Source of the DNA: Phoronis ovalis
Taxonomy: Eukaryota > Phoronida > Phoronidae
Reading direction: 5' to 3'
DNA length: 14,219 bases
Assembly: GCA_028565635.1 (NCBI GenBank)
Contig: JAOXYB010033573.1
Coordinates: forward strand, 1-14,219
Made by a program: the position numbers and the translations under genes. The notes below the pieces were generated by a model that was not told where the DNA came from, did not search any database, and saw only the letters and a program-made list of their open reading frames with translations. Below, one piece after another: positions 7,901 through 14,092 of this stretch. Within the stretch, counting starts at the first letter, position 1, and every line of letters begins with the position of its first letter.

Positions 7901-10799
7901 TAGCATTTTTTTGCTGACAGTACCGTCAATACCAGTTTATTATCATATTGCTGTGCTACTATGTTCCTTGTGCTGATATAAGCAAGGAAATTAATAACTG
8001 AATGTCATTATAAGTGAATCCAAATGTACATGTCAGTCACCCTAGCAGAAATATTTGCAGTAAACTTTGGGTTTTTATTTAATTTGTGTGACACAGAACC
8101 AGCATTTCATAATGAACAATCTGTAGCAACACTTTTGTTCACATTTTGTCCTGTTAATTTCTTTATACAATAGCGTTAACCATTAGCTTTAACCATAAGA
8201 ATGCATTTACTTTTTATCAGATAAGTTCTGCAGAACTCAATAGCAATACTGAATTGATGTGTTTTAGGAGATGTGGATGGATCAGTTGAAGCTATTTTAG
8301 ACACTTTAGATACTTACAAGTCTGACCAATGTCGCCTCGATCTAATACATTATGGTGTTGGAACAGTAACTGAAAATGATATAGAATTAGCCTCTACATT
8401 TAATGGTAAGATAATAATAATACTATTTTAATACTGGGTAACATTTAATTCTTTTTATAACATTCGAAACTTGATTTTGTTGTACCTCGCTACAGAAGCA
8501 GCTGCAAAAAGTGATCAAGTGTATGTCCATGACCTGTGTAGCTGACACATTGACTTTGGAAGAAATTAAGGTAACCAAGACTGTTACATAACACTGACTT
8601 CGTAATAGTATGACACTAATTTTAATCTTTAATATATGTTTAATTTAAAATGGCATTTCAACTGTAGTTGTTTCTGAGAAACTCAAATATTTATACCATC
8701 TGGTGAAGAGGTTTGTGAACCAGAATATTTATCTTTTCAGGTGTAATTATGGGTTTTAATATTAAAGTAGCCGATAATATTAAGAAGCTTGCCAGTACAA
8801 AGACTGTGCCATTAAAACTTCATAATGTCATATACCGATTGTTTGAAGATCTCACAGATTTGTTAAATTCCCGCTTACCTAGTGTGCAGATTGAAGAAGT
8901 TGTTGGTAAGTAAGTGTACCTCATGTGAATCCATTGCAGGAAATAGACTGTTTTGATTAGAATTTGTCCCAAGTGCATGGTAGTTGCGACTAGTAGTTGC
9001 GAAAAGTCCGCAAGCATTGCTGCATCAAAAACTACGTGAAGTAATTTCTTTAAAAATCCCTTTAGGTAGTGAAACAGCTTTATATTTGGTACATGGTAAA
9101 TACAGGTCAAAACATCATCTATAATTTTGACTTTGGATCACTTTCAAGATGGGTGCCTGGCTGCCATTTTTGTGCTTTAACAGCTACAGTTTTTATCCGA
9201 TCAGTTTTATATTTGGTACAAGGCAAGACAAGGTCAAAGTACAGGATAGATATAATTTTGACCTGGATTACTTCCAAAATGGCTGACTGGTGGCCATGTT
9301 TGTTCTCGAGAGGGCACATCGCGTAGCGCCCATTTTGGAAAAGGACAAAGTGTTGACTGGACAATTCGAAGTTGGATGCACACAGGCTGTGTTGGACGTA
9401 TTACGCTAGGTGACATCTAAAAATGACCTTGAGAAGTAGGTCAAATGCCAATATGAATTTATAACATTTTTGATTGGGCGAAACACTTTTTTGTATTGCA
9501 ATAACAGCTTCAGTTTTTATCCGGTCAGCTTTATATTTTGTACAGGGTAAATACAGGACAAAGTGCAGGATTTCTATAATTCTGACCTGGATCACTTCCA
9601 AGATGACCCACTAGTGGATGTTTGTTCTCGAGATATTTAGTCGCAATAACATTTTCATTTGATTTGCTTTATATTCGGCATAGGGTCAGTAAAGGTCAAA
9701 GTGCAGGACAGATATAATTTTGACCTGGATTACTTCCAATATGGCCAACTGGTGGCTTGTTTGTTCCCGAGAGCACATGTCACATTGCACCCATTTCAAA
9801 ACAGACGAAGTATTGGCTGGATGATTCAAAGGTGGATTTTCATGAAGGCCATAGGTTTGTGGGCATATTATGCTAGGTGACATTTTAAAATGACCTTGAG
9901 AAATGGTTCAAATGCCAACATTTTTATGTTTCGTACAGGATAGGTTAAGGTCAAAATACAGGTCGGTTATAATTTTAACCTTGGCAGCCATGTTGTGCCC
10001 ATTTTGAGAAAGATGAAGCATTGGCTGGATGATTCATAGGTGGATTCATGAGAGTCATAGTTTTTTAGGTGTATTAGGCTAGGCTGGCAGCCATCGTTGT
10101 TTTTTAACCTTAACAAAGGAACTATGACATATATTACTTTTTATTATAAGTTTCAACGTTTTTAAAGGTGAAGCCAATGTTTTAGAAGTCTTTCAAATAA
10201 CAGATGAAAAGAAGAAGAAAATTCAAGTCGCAGGATGTCGATGTGTAAAAGGCAATTTAAATAAACGCATGTTATGTAAGCTTGTTAGAAGAGGTGAAGT
10301 TGTGCATGAAGGTAAGCATAGACTATGGTGTTCAGCATTCCAGTGATAACCACACTAAAAAGAAGTAAAACTTCTTTGTTGGATTCTAGGTACTCTAGGC
10401 TTTACTTCAGTAAATGATAGAAATATTGATCAGTTGCAGATTGGCAGTTAGGGCAATATGGTGTAAGAATAATCCAAAAATTGTACCAGGATATATGAGG
10501 AAAAGATGCCTCCAATGATGTATTAAAAATTTTGTCTTTGCCATTTATTTTTAGATTATTTTGTAAGTTTTTGAAAAGTATACATTTGTAGTATGTAAAA
10601 ACCTTTATGAGATTTTTATGTCATAGGTGCTTTATCATCTTTAAAACACTTTAAGAACGAAGTAGATACAATCAAAACAGATATGGAATGTGGATTGAGT
10701 TTTGATGATAAAAGAATCGAATTTCAACGAGGAGATCAACTGGTTTGTTATAAATTGGTGGAAACGCAACAGACAATAGACTGGGAACCAGGATTCTAG
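1744..10799 (+). CDS. MTIF2: Mitochondrial translation initiation factor IF-2, complete gene (15 coding exons)
   Basis: The GTPase brings fMet-tRNA to the mitochondrial small subunit and promotes subunit joining. The exons are listed separately. Together they give 2157 nt, that is 718 codons plus TAG, close to human MTIF2 at about 727. Residues 1-28 are basic and lack acidic residues until the Glu-Val-Glu that follows, as in a mitochondrial presequence. The G domain carries G1 GHVDHGKT (187-194), switch region GGIT (211-214), G3 DTPGH (234-238), G4 NKID (288-291) and G5 SALK (324-327). A beta-barrel domain follows (about 340-437), then a Lys/Arg/Gln-rich helical linker (438-500). The C1 domain contains [11 protein letters not shown] (from 513). 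The C2 domain holds Cys637, Glu682 and Cys683, matching residues implicated in fMet recognition in Bacillus IF2. No disabling change was found, so the gene looks functional. Two AATAAA signals lie at 10972 and 10981. The start is the first in-frame ATG after the acceptor, with A at -3. Confidence 0.96.
2070..2181 (+). CDS. MTIF2: MTIF2 coding exon 2
   Basis: The acceptor is ATTTTCAG (AG 2068-2069) and the donor GTTAGA at 2182, exiting in phase 1. Codons 72-109 include [17 protein letters not shown], the IF2 N-terminal helical motif also recognisable in vertebrate mtIF2 (VVEVW-x-GMT-x-EELA). The phase-0 entry matches the end of exon 1. Confidence 0.92.
2440..2502 (+). CDS. MTIF2: MTIF2 coding exon 3
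   Basis: This 63-base exon lies between TTGTTACAG and GTGGGA, entering and leaving in phase 1. It encodes residues 109-130, [13 protein letters not shown] and an acidic tail, matching the 'D-x-VYEALL' helix of animal mtIF2. The donor (GCAG|GTGGGA) is weak in its later positions but keeps the frame with exon 4. Confidence 0.9.
2503..2839 (+). other. MTIF2 intron 3
   Basis: This 337-base AT-rich intron runs from GTGGGA to a TTTTTTAG acceptor. No repeat, RNA gene or open frame of note was seen in it. Confidence 0.85.
2840..2954 (+). CDS. MTIF2: MTIF2 coding exon 4
   Basis: It enters in phase 1 after GATTTTTTAG and leaves in phase 2 before GTATGT. Residues 130-168 include [16 protein letters not shown], which corresponds to the 'VIKEVITKAGMK' helix of vertebrate mtIF2, followed by a Lys/Asn-rich stretch leading to the G domain. 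Confidence 0.92.
2955..3522 (+). other. MTIF2 intron 4
   Basis: A 568-base intron from GTATGT to TTTACAG. The only structure noticed is a perfect 10-bp inverted repeat, CACCAGTGTT (3370-3379) with AACACTGGTG (3426-3435), separated by 46 bases. It could be a small decayed inverted-repeat element. No target duplication was found. Confidence 0.8.
3523..3683 (+). CDS. MTIF2: MTIF2 coding exon 5 (G1 and switch I)
   Basis: It enters in phase 2 and leaves in phase 1 (TCTG|GTAATG). Residues 168-221 hold [17 protein letters not shown], the P-loop that binds GTP phosphates, and [10 protein letters not shown], the switch region. Both motifs are intact. This is one of the most conserved exons of the gene. 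Confidence 0.97.
3684..4630 (+). other. MTIF2 intron 5
   Basis: A 947-base intron from GTAATG to TTTTTGCAG. Its middle (about 3930-4250) holds one full and one partial unit of the repeat family that also fills intron 13 (entry at 9070-10110). The rest shows nothing recognisable. Short minus-strand open frames near 4160-4502 have no family resemblance. Confidence 0.8.
3930..4250 (+). repeat. Copies of the intron-13 repeat family
   Basis: The sequence CACTTCCAATATGGCCAACT at 3938-3957 recurs almost unchanged at 9732-9752. It is followed in the same order by the TGGATGATT, AAGGTGG, GAAGGCCATAG and TGACCTTG blocks. A second, partial unit covers about 4170-4250. The copies lie in the same orientation as those in intron 13. 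The everted half-site TGACCT-N8-GGGTCA is at 4080-4099. Confidence 0.7.
4631..4807 (+). CDS. MTIF2: MTIF2 coding exon 6 (G3)
   Basis: It lies between TTTTTGCAG and GTATGA, with phase-1 entry and exit. Residues 222-280 include [20 protein letters not shown], containing the DTPGH G3 motif whose His activates the hydrolytic water, and [20 protein letters not shown]. Conservation with bacterial and mitochondrial IF2 is very high. Confidence 0.97.
4808..5474 (+). other. MTIF2 intron 6
   Basis: A 667-base intron from GTATGA to GTACTTTTAG, with a run of ten A near 5450. A 6-bp inverted pair GTTTCG/CGAAAC sits at 5238-5255. Nothing else recognisable. Confidence 0.85.
5475..5524 (+). CDS. MTIF2: MTIF2 coding exon 7 (G4)
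   Basis: This 50-base exon enters in phase 1 and ends in phase 0 before GTAAGC. It reads [17 protein letters not shown] (281-297). NKID is the guanine-specificity motif (NKxD), so despite its size the exon is essential and unmistakable. Confidence 0.96.
5525..5947 (+). other. MTIF2 intron 7
   Basis: A 423-base intron from GTAAGC to AACCTGCAG. No repeat or RNA gene was recognised. Confidence 0.85.
5948..6037 (+). CDS. MTIF2: MTIF2 coding exon 8 (G5)
   Basis: Thirty whole codons (298-327), phase 0 at both ends, between CCTGCAG and GTATGT. It contains [19 protein letters not shown], matching the mtIF2 'ED-x-GGD-x-QAVPVSAL' stretch with G5 at Ser-Ala-Leu. Confidence 0.96.
6315..6439 (+). CDS. 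MTIF2: MTIF2 coding exon 9
   Basis: It starts in phase 0 after CTTTTCAG and ends in phase 2 before GTAAAC. Residues 328-369 finish the G domain ([20 protein letters not shown]) and begin the beta-barrel domain with [13 protein letters not shown], the IF2 'EG-x-VIES-x-x-D-x-GRG' signature. Confidence 0.96.
6709..6913 (+). CDS. MTIF2: MTIF2 coding exon 10
   Basis: It enters in phase 2 after TTTTACAG. Residues 369-437 form the beta-barrel domain: [25 protein letters not shown] and [20 protein letters not shown] are all standard IF2 blocks. The donor GTAGGT at 6914 exits in phase 0. Without splicing the frame would stop 11 codons later (TAA at 6944). Confidence 0.95.
6914..7457 (+). other. MTIF2 intron 10
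   Basis: A 544-base intron from GTAGGT to TTACACTAG. About 40% of it is the inverted-repeat element at 7106-7324. The remainder has nothing recognisable. Confidence 0.85.
7106..7324. mobile_element. 219-bp MITE-like element, 36-bp terminal inverted repeats, TATAG target duplication
   Basis: The termini 7106-7141 and 7289-7324 are reverse complements over 36 bases with one mismatch (A/G at the 18th position). They start TGTAACTGCAGGACATT. Both ends are flanked by the direct repeat TATAG (7101-7105 and 7325-7329), a likely 5-bp target-site duplication. In the middle, 7202-7222 is a perfect palindrome: TGTAACTGCA, a central A, then the reverse complement. It repeats the terminal ten bases in both orientations. 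ATGACGCAAA (7139-7148) and TTTGCGTCAT (7181-7190) form a further inverted pair. There is no coding capacity. This is a non-autonomous DNA element; its superfamily is not assigned. Confidence 0.85.
7458..7683 (+). CDS. MTIF2: MTIF2 coding exon 11 (charged linker)
   Basis: It starts in phase 0 after ACACTAG and exits in phase 1 (AAAG|GTTGGA). Residues 438-512 are dominated by Lys, Arg, Gln and Glu (for example [20 protein letters not shown]), a predicted long helix. It corresponds to the mitochondria-specific linker between the barrel and C1 domains, which in mammals has been linked to replacing IF1. It ends in LAVVLKG, the first strand of C1. Confidence 0.92.
7684..8267 (+). other. MTIF2 intron 11
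   Basis: A 584-base intron from GTTGGA to TGTTTTAG. No repeat, RNA gene or conserved coding stretch was recognised. Confidence 0.85.
8268..8405 (+). CDS. MTIF2: MTIF2 coding exon 12 (C1 domain)
   Basis: Phase 1 at both ends, between GTTTTAG and GTAAGA. Residues 513-559 read [17 protein letters not shown], then [20 protein letters not shown]. This is the conserved IF2 C1 block (GDV-x-GS-x-EA ... GVG-x-V). Confidence 0.96.
8406..8740 (+). other. MTIF2 intron 12
   Basis: A 335-base intron from GTAAGA to ATCTTTTCAG. It encloses the exon-like segment at 8496-8570, treated separately. Otherwise nothing was recognised. Confidence 0.8.
8496..8570 (+). other. Possible stop-containing cassette exon
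   Basis: A 75-base segment bounded by an acceptor-like TACAG (AG 8494-8495) and a donor-like GTAACC (8571). Exons 12 and 13 join directly in phase 1, and this segment is not needed for any conserved MTIF2 sequence. Entered in phase 1 it reads 16 codons ([16 protein letters not shown]) and then TGA, so inclusion would truncate the protein. In another frame the whole segment is open, but I recognise no family. Chance splice-like sites are the main alternative. Confidence 0.25.
8741..8905 (+). CDS. MTIF2: MTIF2 coding exon 13
   Basis: Phase 1 at both ends, between TCTTTTCAG and GTAAGT. Residues 559-614 start [18 protein letters not shown], matching the 'GVIYGFNV' strand of IF2. They continue through the linking helix ([20 protein letters not shown]) that connects the C1 and C2 domains. 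Confidence 0.95.
8906..10167 (+). other. MTIF2 intron 13
   Basis: The largest intron (1262 bases), from GTAAGT to TTTTTAAAG. Nearly all of it after 9070 is the degenerate tandem repeat described next, which accounts for the overlapping short open frames on both strands. The acceptor TTTAAAG is unusual in having A rather than a pyrimidine before AG, but the frame and conserved protein support it. Confidence 0.85.
9070..10110 (+). repeat. Degenerate tandem repeat, about five units
   Basis: Units begin near 9076, 9186, 9514, 9657 and 9925. The shared order of blocks is GCTTTATATTTGGTACA, GGTAAATACAGGTCAAAG, TATAATTTTGACCTGGAT, ACTTCCAAAATGGC, TTTGTTCTCGAGAG, GCCCATTTT, TGGATGATTC, GGCCATAG and TGACCTTGAGAA. 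Units vary from about 110 to 330 bases because some lack middle blocks. The everted half-site pair TGACCT-N8-AGGTCA is exact at 9424-9443 and decayed at 9891-9910. Related copies lie in intron 5 at 3930-4250. No coding capacity was recognised. Confidence 0.75.
10168..10311 (+). CDS. MTIF2: MTIF2 coding exon 14 (C2 domain)
   Basis: Phase 1 at both ends, ending before GTAAGC. Residues 614-662 read [29 protein letters not shown], and [12 protein letters not shown]. Cys637 in VAGC aligns with the cysteine of the bacterial C2 barrel that contacts the formyl-methionyl ester. Confidence 0.95.
10312..10626 (+). other. MTIF2 intron 14
   Basis: A 315-base AT-rich intron from GTAAGC to ATGTCATAG. Nothing recognisable in it. 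Confidence 0.85.
10627..10799 (+). CDS. MTIF2: MTIF2 coding exon 15 (terminal, TAG at 10797)
   Basis: It enters in phase 1 and ends with TAG. Residues 662-718 include [40 protein letters not shown] and the C-terminal DWEPGF, the counterpart of the vertebrate 'WDPGF' end. Glu682-Cys683 matches the second fMet-contacting pair of the C2 domain. Confidence 0.96.
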
Positions 10800-10971
10800 G
10801 TTTAAGCTGGTTAAATTTCTTGATGGAAAATTGTTAAATTGCAAAACGATCACTGAACAAATTTTGTTGCAGTTAGAAAGTTTACAACATTAAAGACATA
10901 CCAATATGAACAATAGTGGGCATGCTTTGAGGCATTGTGGCAGAAACATTAAAAGATTGAAACTTGTTAAC

Positions 10972-10986
10972 AATAAATGGAATAAA
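10972..10986 (+). terminator. MTIF2 polyadenylation signals (two AATAAA)
   Basis: AATAAA occurs at 10972-10977 and again at 10981-10986, about 175 bases after the stop codon. A usual cleavage distance of 10-30 bases places the mRNA end near 11000-11015. Confidence 0.65.
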
Positions 10987-11100
10987 ATTGTTTTACCTAA
11001 TTAGTAATAAGCACTATCTATTAACATAGTCAGCACCATCCATAATTGCATCAGGCAACCAACAACAAGCCTTGATGCATTAGGTACCCTCCAGCAGTGT

Positions 11101-11151
11101 ATTAATGAGCATTCCCCCAATTTTTTTCCGAATTTCTGGGGGGGCATTAAT
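11101..11151. repeat. Imperfect inverted repeat with G/C runs
   Basis: ATTAATG (11101-11107) pairs with CATTAAT (11145-11151). Inside them CCCCC (11114-11118) pairs with the G run at 11138-11144. The left arm carries six extra unpaired bases (AGCATT). It is probably the end or remnant of a repeat element. GAGCATT recurs at 11976 and 12006. Confidence 0.5.
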
Positions 11152-11192
11152 TACTTTTATTTGAAAGTGCGTGTATTCCGCATAAAAAGAGA

Positions 11193-11393
11193 TTAAGAGA
11201 TTTCATCAAAATAAGCAGCACATCCATATGCCCCACTTTCTGGTTTAAAATCTATTCGGTACATATAGAAGCCTATGAAAGTAAATCCTTTGTCATCATC
11301 TTTTTTACAGAGCCTTTTAGCTACAAACATAGCTATTTCAGATGAACACAGGTTTGCATCTGCTTGAATGTCCTCCATCTTTTGTTTTTTGTG
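11193..11393 (-). pseudogene. MCT remnant: terminal exon (cytoplasmic tail)
   Basis: It begins after GTTGCTTTTAG (AG 11395-11394) with HKKQKMEDIQADANLCSSEI and runs in frame to TAA at 11195-11193. The phase-0 entry fits the donor of the TM12 exon. The sequence is hydrophilic, as expected of an MCT C-terminal tail. It is not conserved enough to identify alone. The uninterrupted 67 codons are mildly surprising in a pseudogene. Confidence 0.5.
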
Positions 11394-11607
11394 CTAAAAG
11401 CAACATAGCAAACTTATAACAATCTCATGTGATCAGTGAATTTTTGCTGTTGCTAATTTCAGTGGAATCTTGGCTTGACTAATTTACCAAATTTTGAATC
11501 TTCCAAATGTGAATTCTCTTGCAATTTTTAAATAGGTAGGTGTCAGTAAAACTGACATATCTTGTTCGTCTTTCTGTACTGTTCCAAGACTCATTCTTTC
11601 CCATCAC

Positions 11608-11718
11608 CTGATGCTTGGGACAGCACGAAGCCAATACGTTAAGAAAATTGAGTAGTAACATTAAACCTGCACCTAAAAAGTTAATATAAATACCGGAATG
11701 TTCTGAAAACAAGCCCAC
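11608..11718 (-). pseudogene. MCT remnant: TM12 exon
   Basis: A 111-base, 37-codon exon, phase 0 at both ends, between GATTTTTCAG (AG 11720-11719) and the donor GTGATG (11607). It reads VGLFSEHSGIYINFLGAG, followed by LMLLLNFLNVLA and CCPKHQ. The 'G-x-x-x-(D/E)-x-(T/S)-G-x-Y' approach to a last hydrophobic helix is the usual end of MCT membrane domains. Confidence 0.6.
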
Positions 11719-12226
11719 CTGAAAAATCGACCCATGCAAATTATTGAAAATCTTTTCGGAACAACGTGAATTTTAAGTTCTAATTATAAATTATAGTCAG
11801 AGAGGCAAGTTTTTAAACCCCCGTATTTTTGCATTATTTTCGTTTTATTTGCATGTTTGTTGATTATCGCTTTCTTGAAACCATAATTGGCCCTTAAAAG
11901 GCAGTTCTTTTTAAATTACGCATAGAACGCTGTATGATCATACTGATTATTGAGGGCTATAGGGGGGGTTTTCGCGAGCATTGGGGTCTGTTAAGTCCGA
12001 ACAGCGAGCATTTTTTTTTTGGCGGCCATTTTTAAAATTTTTATGTTGCTTGTTTTTAACCTGCCGCGAGGCATTTTCTTTTGGTGCCCACAATTTTTTG
12101 CCTTCTTTTCTTAACTTGATCAGCTAACATTTGCATATAAGTCCCTAAAAGATCCCCTGTACTTGAGTATAATACAGGTTGTCATTTTTTGTTTGTCGTT
12201 TTATATGAAACAGCTTGTACACTTAC
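11719..12226 (-). other. Gap where MCT TM7-TM11 should be; local repeats
   Basis: In the transporter's direction this starts with a strong donor, GTAAGT (12226-12221), and ends at the TM12-exon acceptor. I found no hydrophobic coding stretch resembling TM7-TM11 in any minus frame. It contains a run of G at 11962-11968, GCGAGCATT at 11974-11982 and again at 12004-12012 (30 bases apart), and a run of ten T. This may be an element or a deletion scar. Confidence 0.55.
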
Positions 12227-13107
12227 GTTGTCAGCACTAACAGATTTTTTTTTAAGACGTTTTTGTTCCATCACCTGCATTATGACTAACTTGCATCAGA
12301 TCACTGTGGCTTCTGCTTCAAAACGGATTAGTTTGCACTGGTTAATGCTGATTCCTAATGTGCATTTCGGATTCAAGATCGCCTTTTGATTTAACTTTCT
12401 TCATGAGATATTGAACATCTTTATCCTCAAACTCTTAGACTCATAAACGTTATGATTTTTTGTGGCCAAGTGATTTGGACAAATTTTATGACAAAAAAAG
12501 GCTAATGGGCGATATAGAGCACCTACTAGAAACATATTCGACATCAATCCACCTAAAATAAGTAATGCACCTTGAAGACCAAAATCGTCAATTGCGTATC
12601 GCACCATAAATGGTAATAAAGCACCACCAAAGCCACCACTAGCACCACCAATGCCATGAGCCAGTGCTTGGCGCTTTTTAAAATAGGTTGATAAAATCAC
12701 TAAGCTAGGTGCATAAATGAGACCAAACCCAAATCTGACAGCTCCAAAGCTAATGTATACTTGCCAAACGGCAGTGGCATGTCCACTTACTAGGATAAAT
12801 CCTAAGCTGCTTATAACGGCGCCAGCCAGGACAAGTGTCCGAACTGTGTATCTGACAGCAAATGCATTTGCAAGCGGGGTGATACCAAATGTTAGTATAC
12901 GCATTATGCCAAGCATCCAGGCCAGGCAGTCTTTGCATTTTGAACTTCATTTGTCAAGAAGTCCCACCAATATTACTCCCCCCATCTTTAAAAAACCAAT
13001 AATCATGCTGTACATTCCAAAATATCCTAACGTAATCATCCATGCCCATCCTTTATCAATTGGTGGATCCACCATCACTCTAGTGTCATAGATAAATCTT
13101 GATATTT
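12227..13107 (-). pseudogene. MCT remnant: TM1-TM6 and loop exon, frame-broken
   Basis: The acceptor TTTTCTTCATCAG (AG 13109-13108) precedes an open frame that reaches ATG 13075 (MVDPPIDKGWAWMI). A one-frame open stretch then runs from below the TGA at 12949 to a TGA at 12403-12401, covering TM2-TM6, for example LVLAGAVISSLGFILVSG and GALLILGGLMSN. After about 12428 another frame carries a charged loop (EDKDVQYLMKKVKSKGDLES, to TAA 12344-12342). A third frame reaches ADN at the GTAAGT donor. These hydrophilic pieces look like one loop cut by indels near homopolymer runs. ATG 12916 would be a start inside TM2 and is not a credible gene start. Confidence 0.7.
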
Positions 13108-13688
13108 CTGATGAAGAAAATATTTATATTTTCGAACTTTAGAAGTACTTCTCATTCAAAAAAATCTTAATATATTACTTTGTCTGCTGCATATACGAAA
13201 TATTCCTAAATTTTGTATAAAGACGTTGAAAAGAGATCAAATGCTTTTAGCAGAAAGGGTCACTTTGTCGTTCATAATGTTGCTTCATGCATGCTATATA
13301 TATTTGTGGGCTCAAACAGCTGCTGTATGTCAGACGAACAAAAATCCTTTAGAAAACAATAAATGTACATATAAGCTACTAAGTGCAAACCATTGGTGTA
13401 GTATGAGAGGTTTAAGCTTCATTAATATTAAATGAATATTAAATGTAATTGGAACCAATTAAGAATTCATAACAAAGTTCAGCAACAATGTACTATGCTA
13501 TTGTATGCACAAGGTAAAATAAATAAATTTTAGATATAATAATAACAAAATGTCCAATTTTGTTGTTAAACACCCACAAGAATACAGTCAACTCACAACA
13601 ATTTTTAGTTAACTCAGGACATGGCCATATTTTTTACTTCTGGGTACTGTAGGAACAGAGGCTGGGACAGGGGCTCAGCTATCTGTTG
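13108..13688. other. Upstream flank of MCT remnant, no gene seen
   Basis: AT-rich DNA directly upstream of the transporter remnant's first recognised exon. A 69-codon plus-strand open frame (13226-13435) has no family resemblance or coding signature. A 5' noncoding exon of the remnant may lie here but no donor could be singled out. Confidence 0.6.
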
Positions 13689-14092
13689 CCCGGGGTTACT
13701 TCACAAATTTTTGGGTAGGGTTGAGCGGCCAGCCCTAAAACCCAGATTCCCTTAACTATTTTATTCTCCAAAACAACTAGTTTGCTTAACTTTAGCCCGC
13801 TAAAAAAACAAATTGTTAATTTGGGTTTAGCTAAAGCCTGTTTGCTAAAATTGAAACACCATGTTTGCTGACAGAAAAGAAGTCAAAAACTGGATCCACT
13901 CTGCTAATTTGGCCAAAGAAAACGGATCCATTCTGTAATTGATAATGGATCCACTTGGCTAATTGGTAAACGAGACATTTGTCATGTCTAATGCCCATCC
14001 AATGTTTAGGATTATATTTTTTTAACATTAGCGGTTTATTACATTAGAAAAGAATAGAATACATCATGCATTATAATCAGGTTTATCATTGT
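13689..14092 (+). repeat. Second copy of the 807-element left end, with GGATCC subrepeats
   Basis: From 13689 the sequence (CCCGGGG, TTACT, TCACA, GGGTAGGG, GCGGCC) parallels 801-850 in the same orientation, so it is a diverged relative. Further in, three copies of GGATCCA followed by a TCTG/TTGG-like stretch and TAATT occur at 13892, 13924 and 13947. The 15-bp motif of the first element is not preserved. No coding content. Confidence 0.5.

Larger units (their letters stand above)
10800..11192 (+). other. MTIF2 3' UTR and convergent intergenic region
   Basis: The 3' UTR follows the stop at 10799 and probably ends shortly after the polyadenylation signals at 10972 and 10981. The remaining roughly 200 bases separate MTIF2 from the oppositely oriented transporter remnant. 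They contain the C/G-rich inverted repeat at 11101-11151. Confidence 0.7.
11193..13107 (-). pseudogene. Broken monocarboxylate transporter (SLC16/MCT family)
   Basis: Intact relatives are 12-TM proton-coupled carriers of lactate-like acids in the plasma membrane. The remnant, read on the minus strand, keeps an N-terminal motif DKGWAW (family consensus D/E-G-G/S-W-G/A-W), TM1-TM6, the second family motif YFKKRQALAHG (12685-12653), TM12 and a tail. Damage: an in-frame TGA (12949-12947) just after TM1; a CCTGG tandem duplication (12917-12926) that restores frame; a further frame break near 12430; more stops in the TM6-TM7 loop; and no TM7-TM11 coding sequence between 12226 and 11719. Most splice signals survive, so the loss may be recent, or the window may hold an assembly collapse. 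The member within SLC16 cannot be named. It is convergent with MTIF2. Confidence 0.72.

Noticed and set aside
9069-9883. Overlapping short open frames on both strands
   Set aside because: They follow the intron-13 repeat units and give similar peptides only because the DNA is repeated.
12717-13091. 124-codon plus-strand open frame
   Set aside because: It is the antisense shadow of the transporter's TM1-TM4 region, whose family motifs are on the minus strand.
13831-14028. 65-codon minus-strand open frame
   Set aside because: It overlaps the GGATCC subrepeats and repeat-family sequence and has no recognisable domain.
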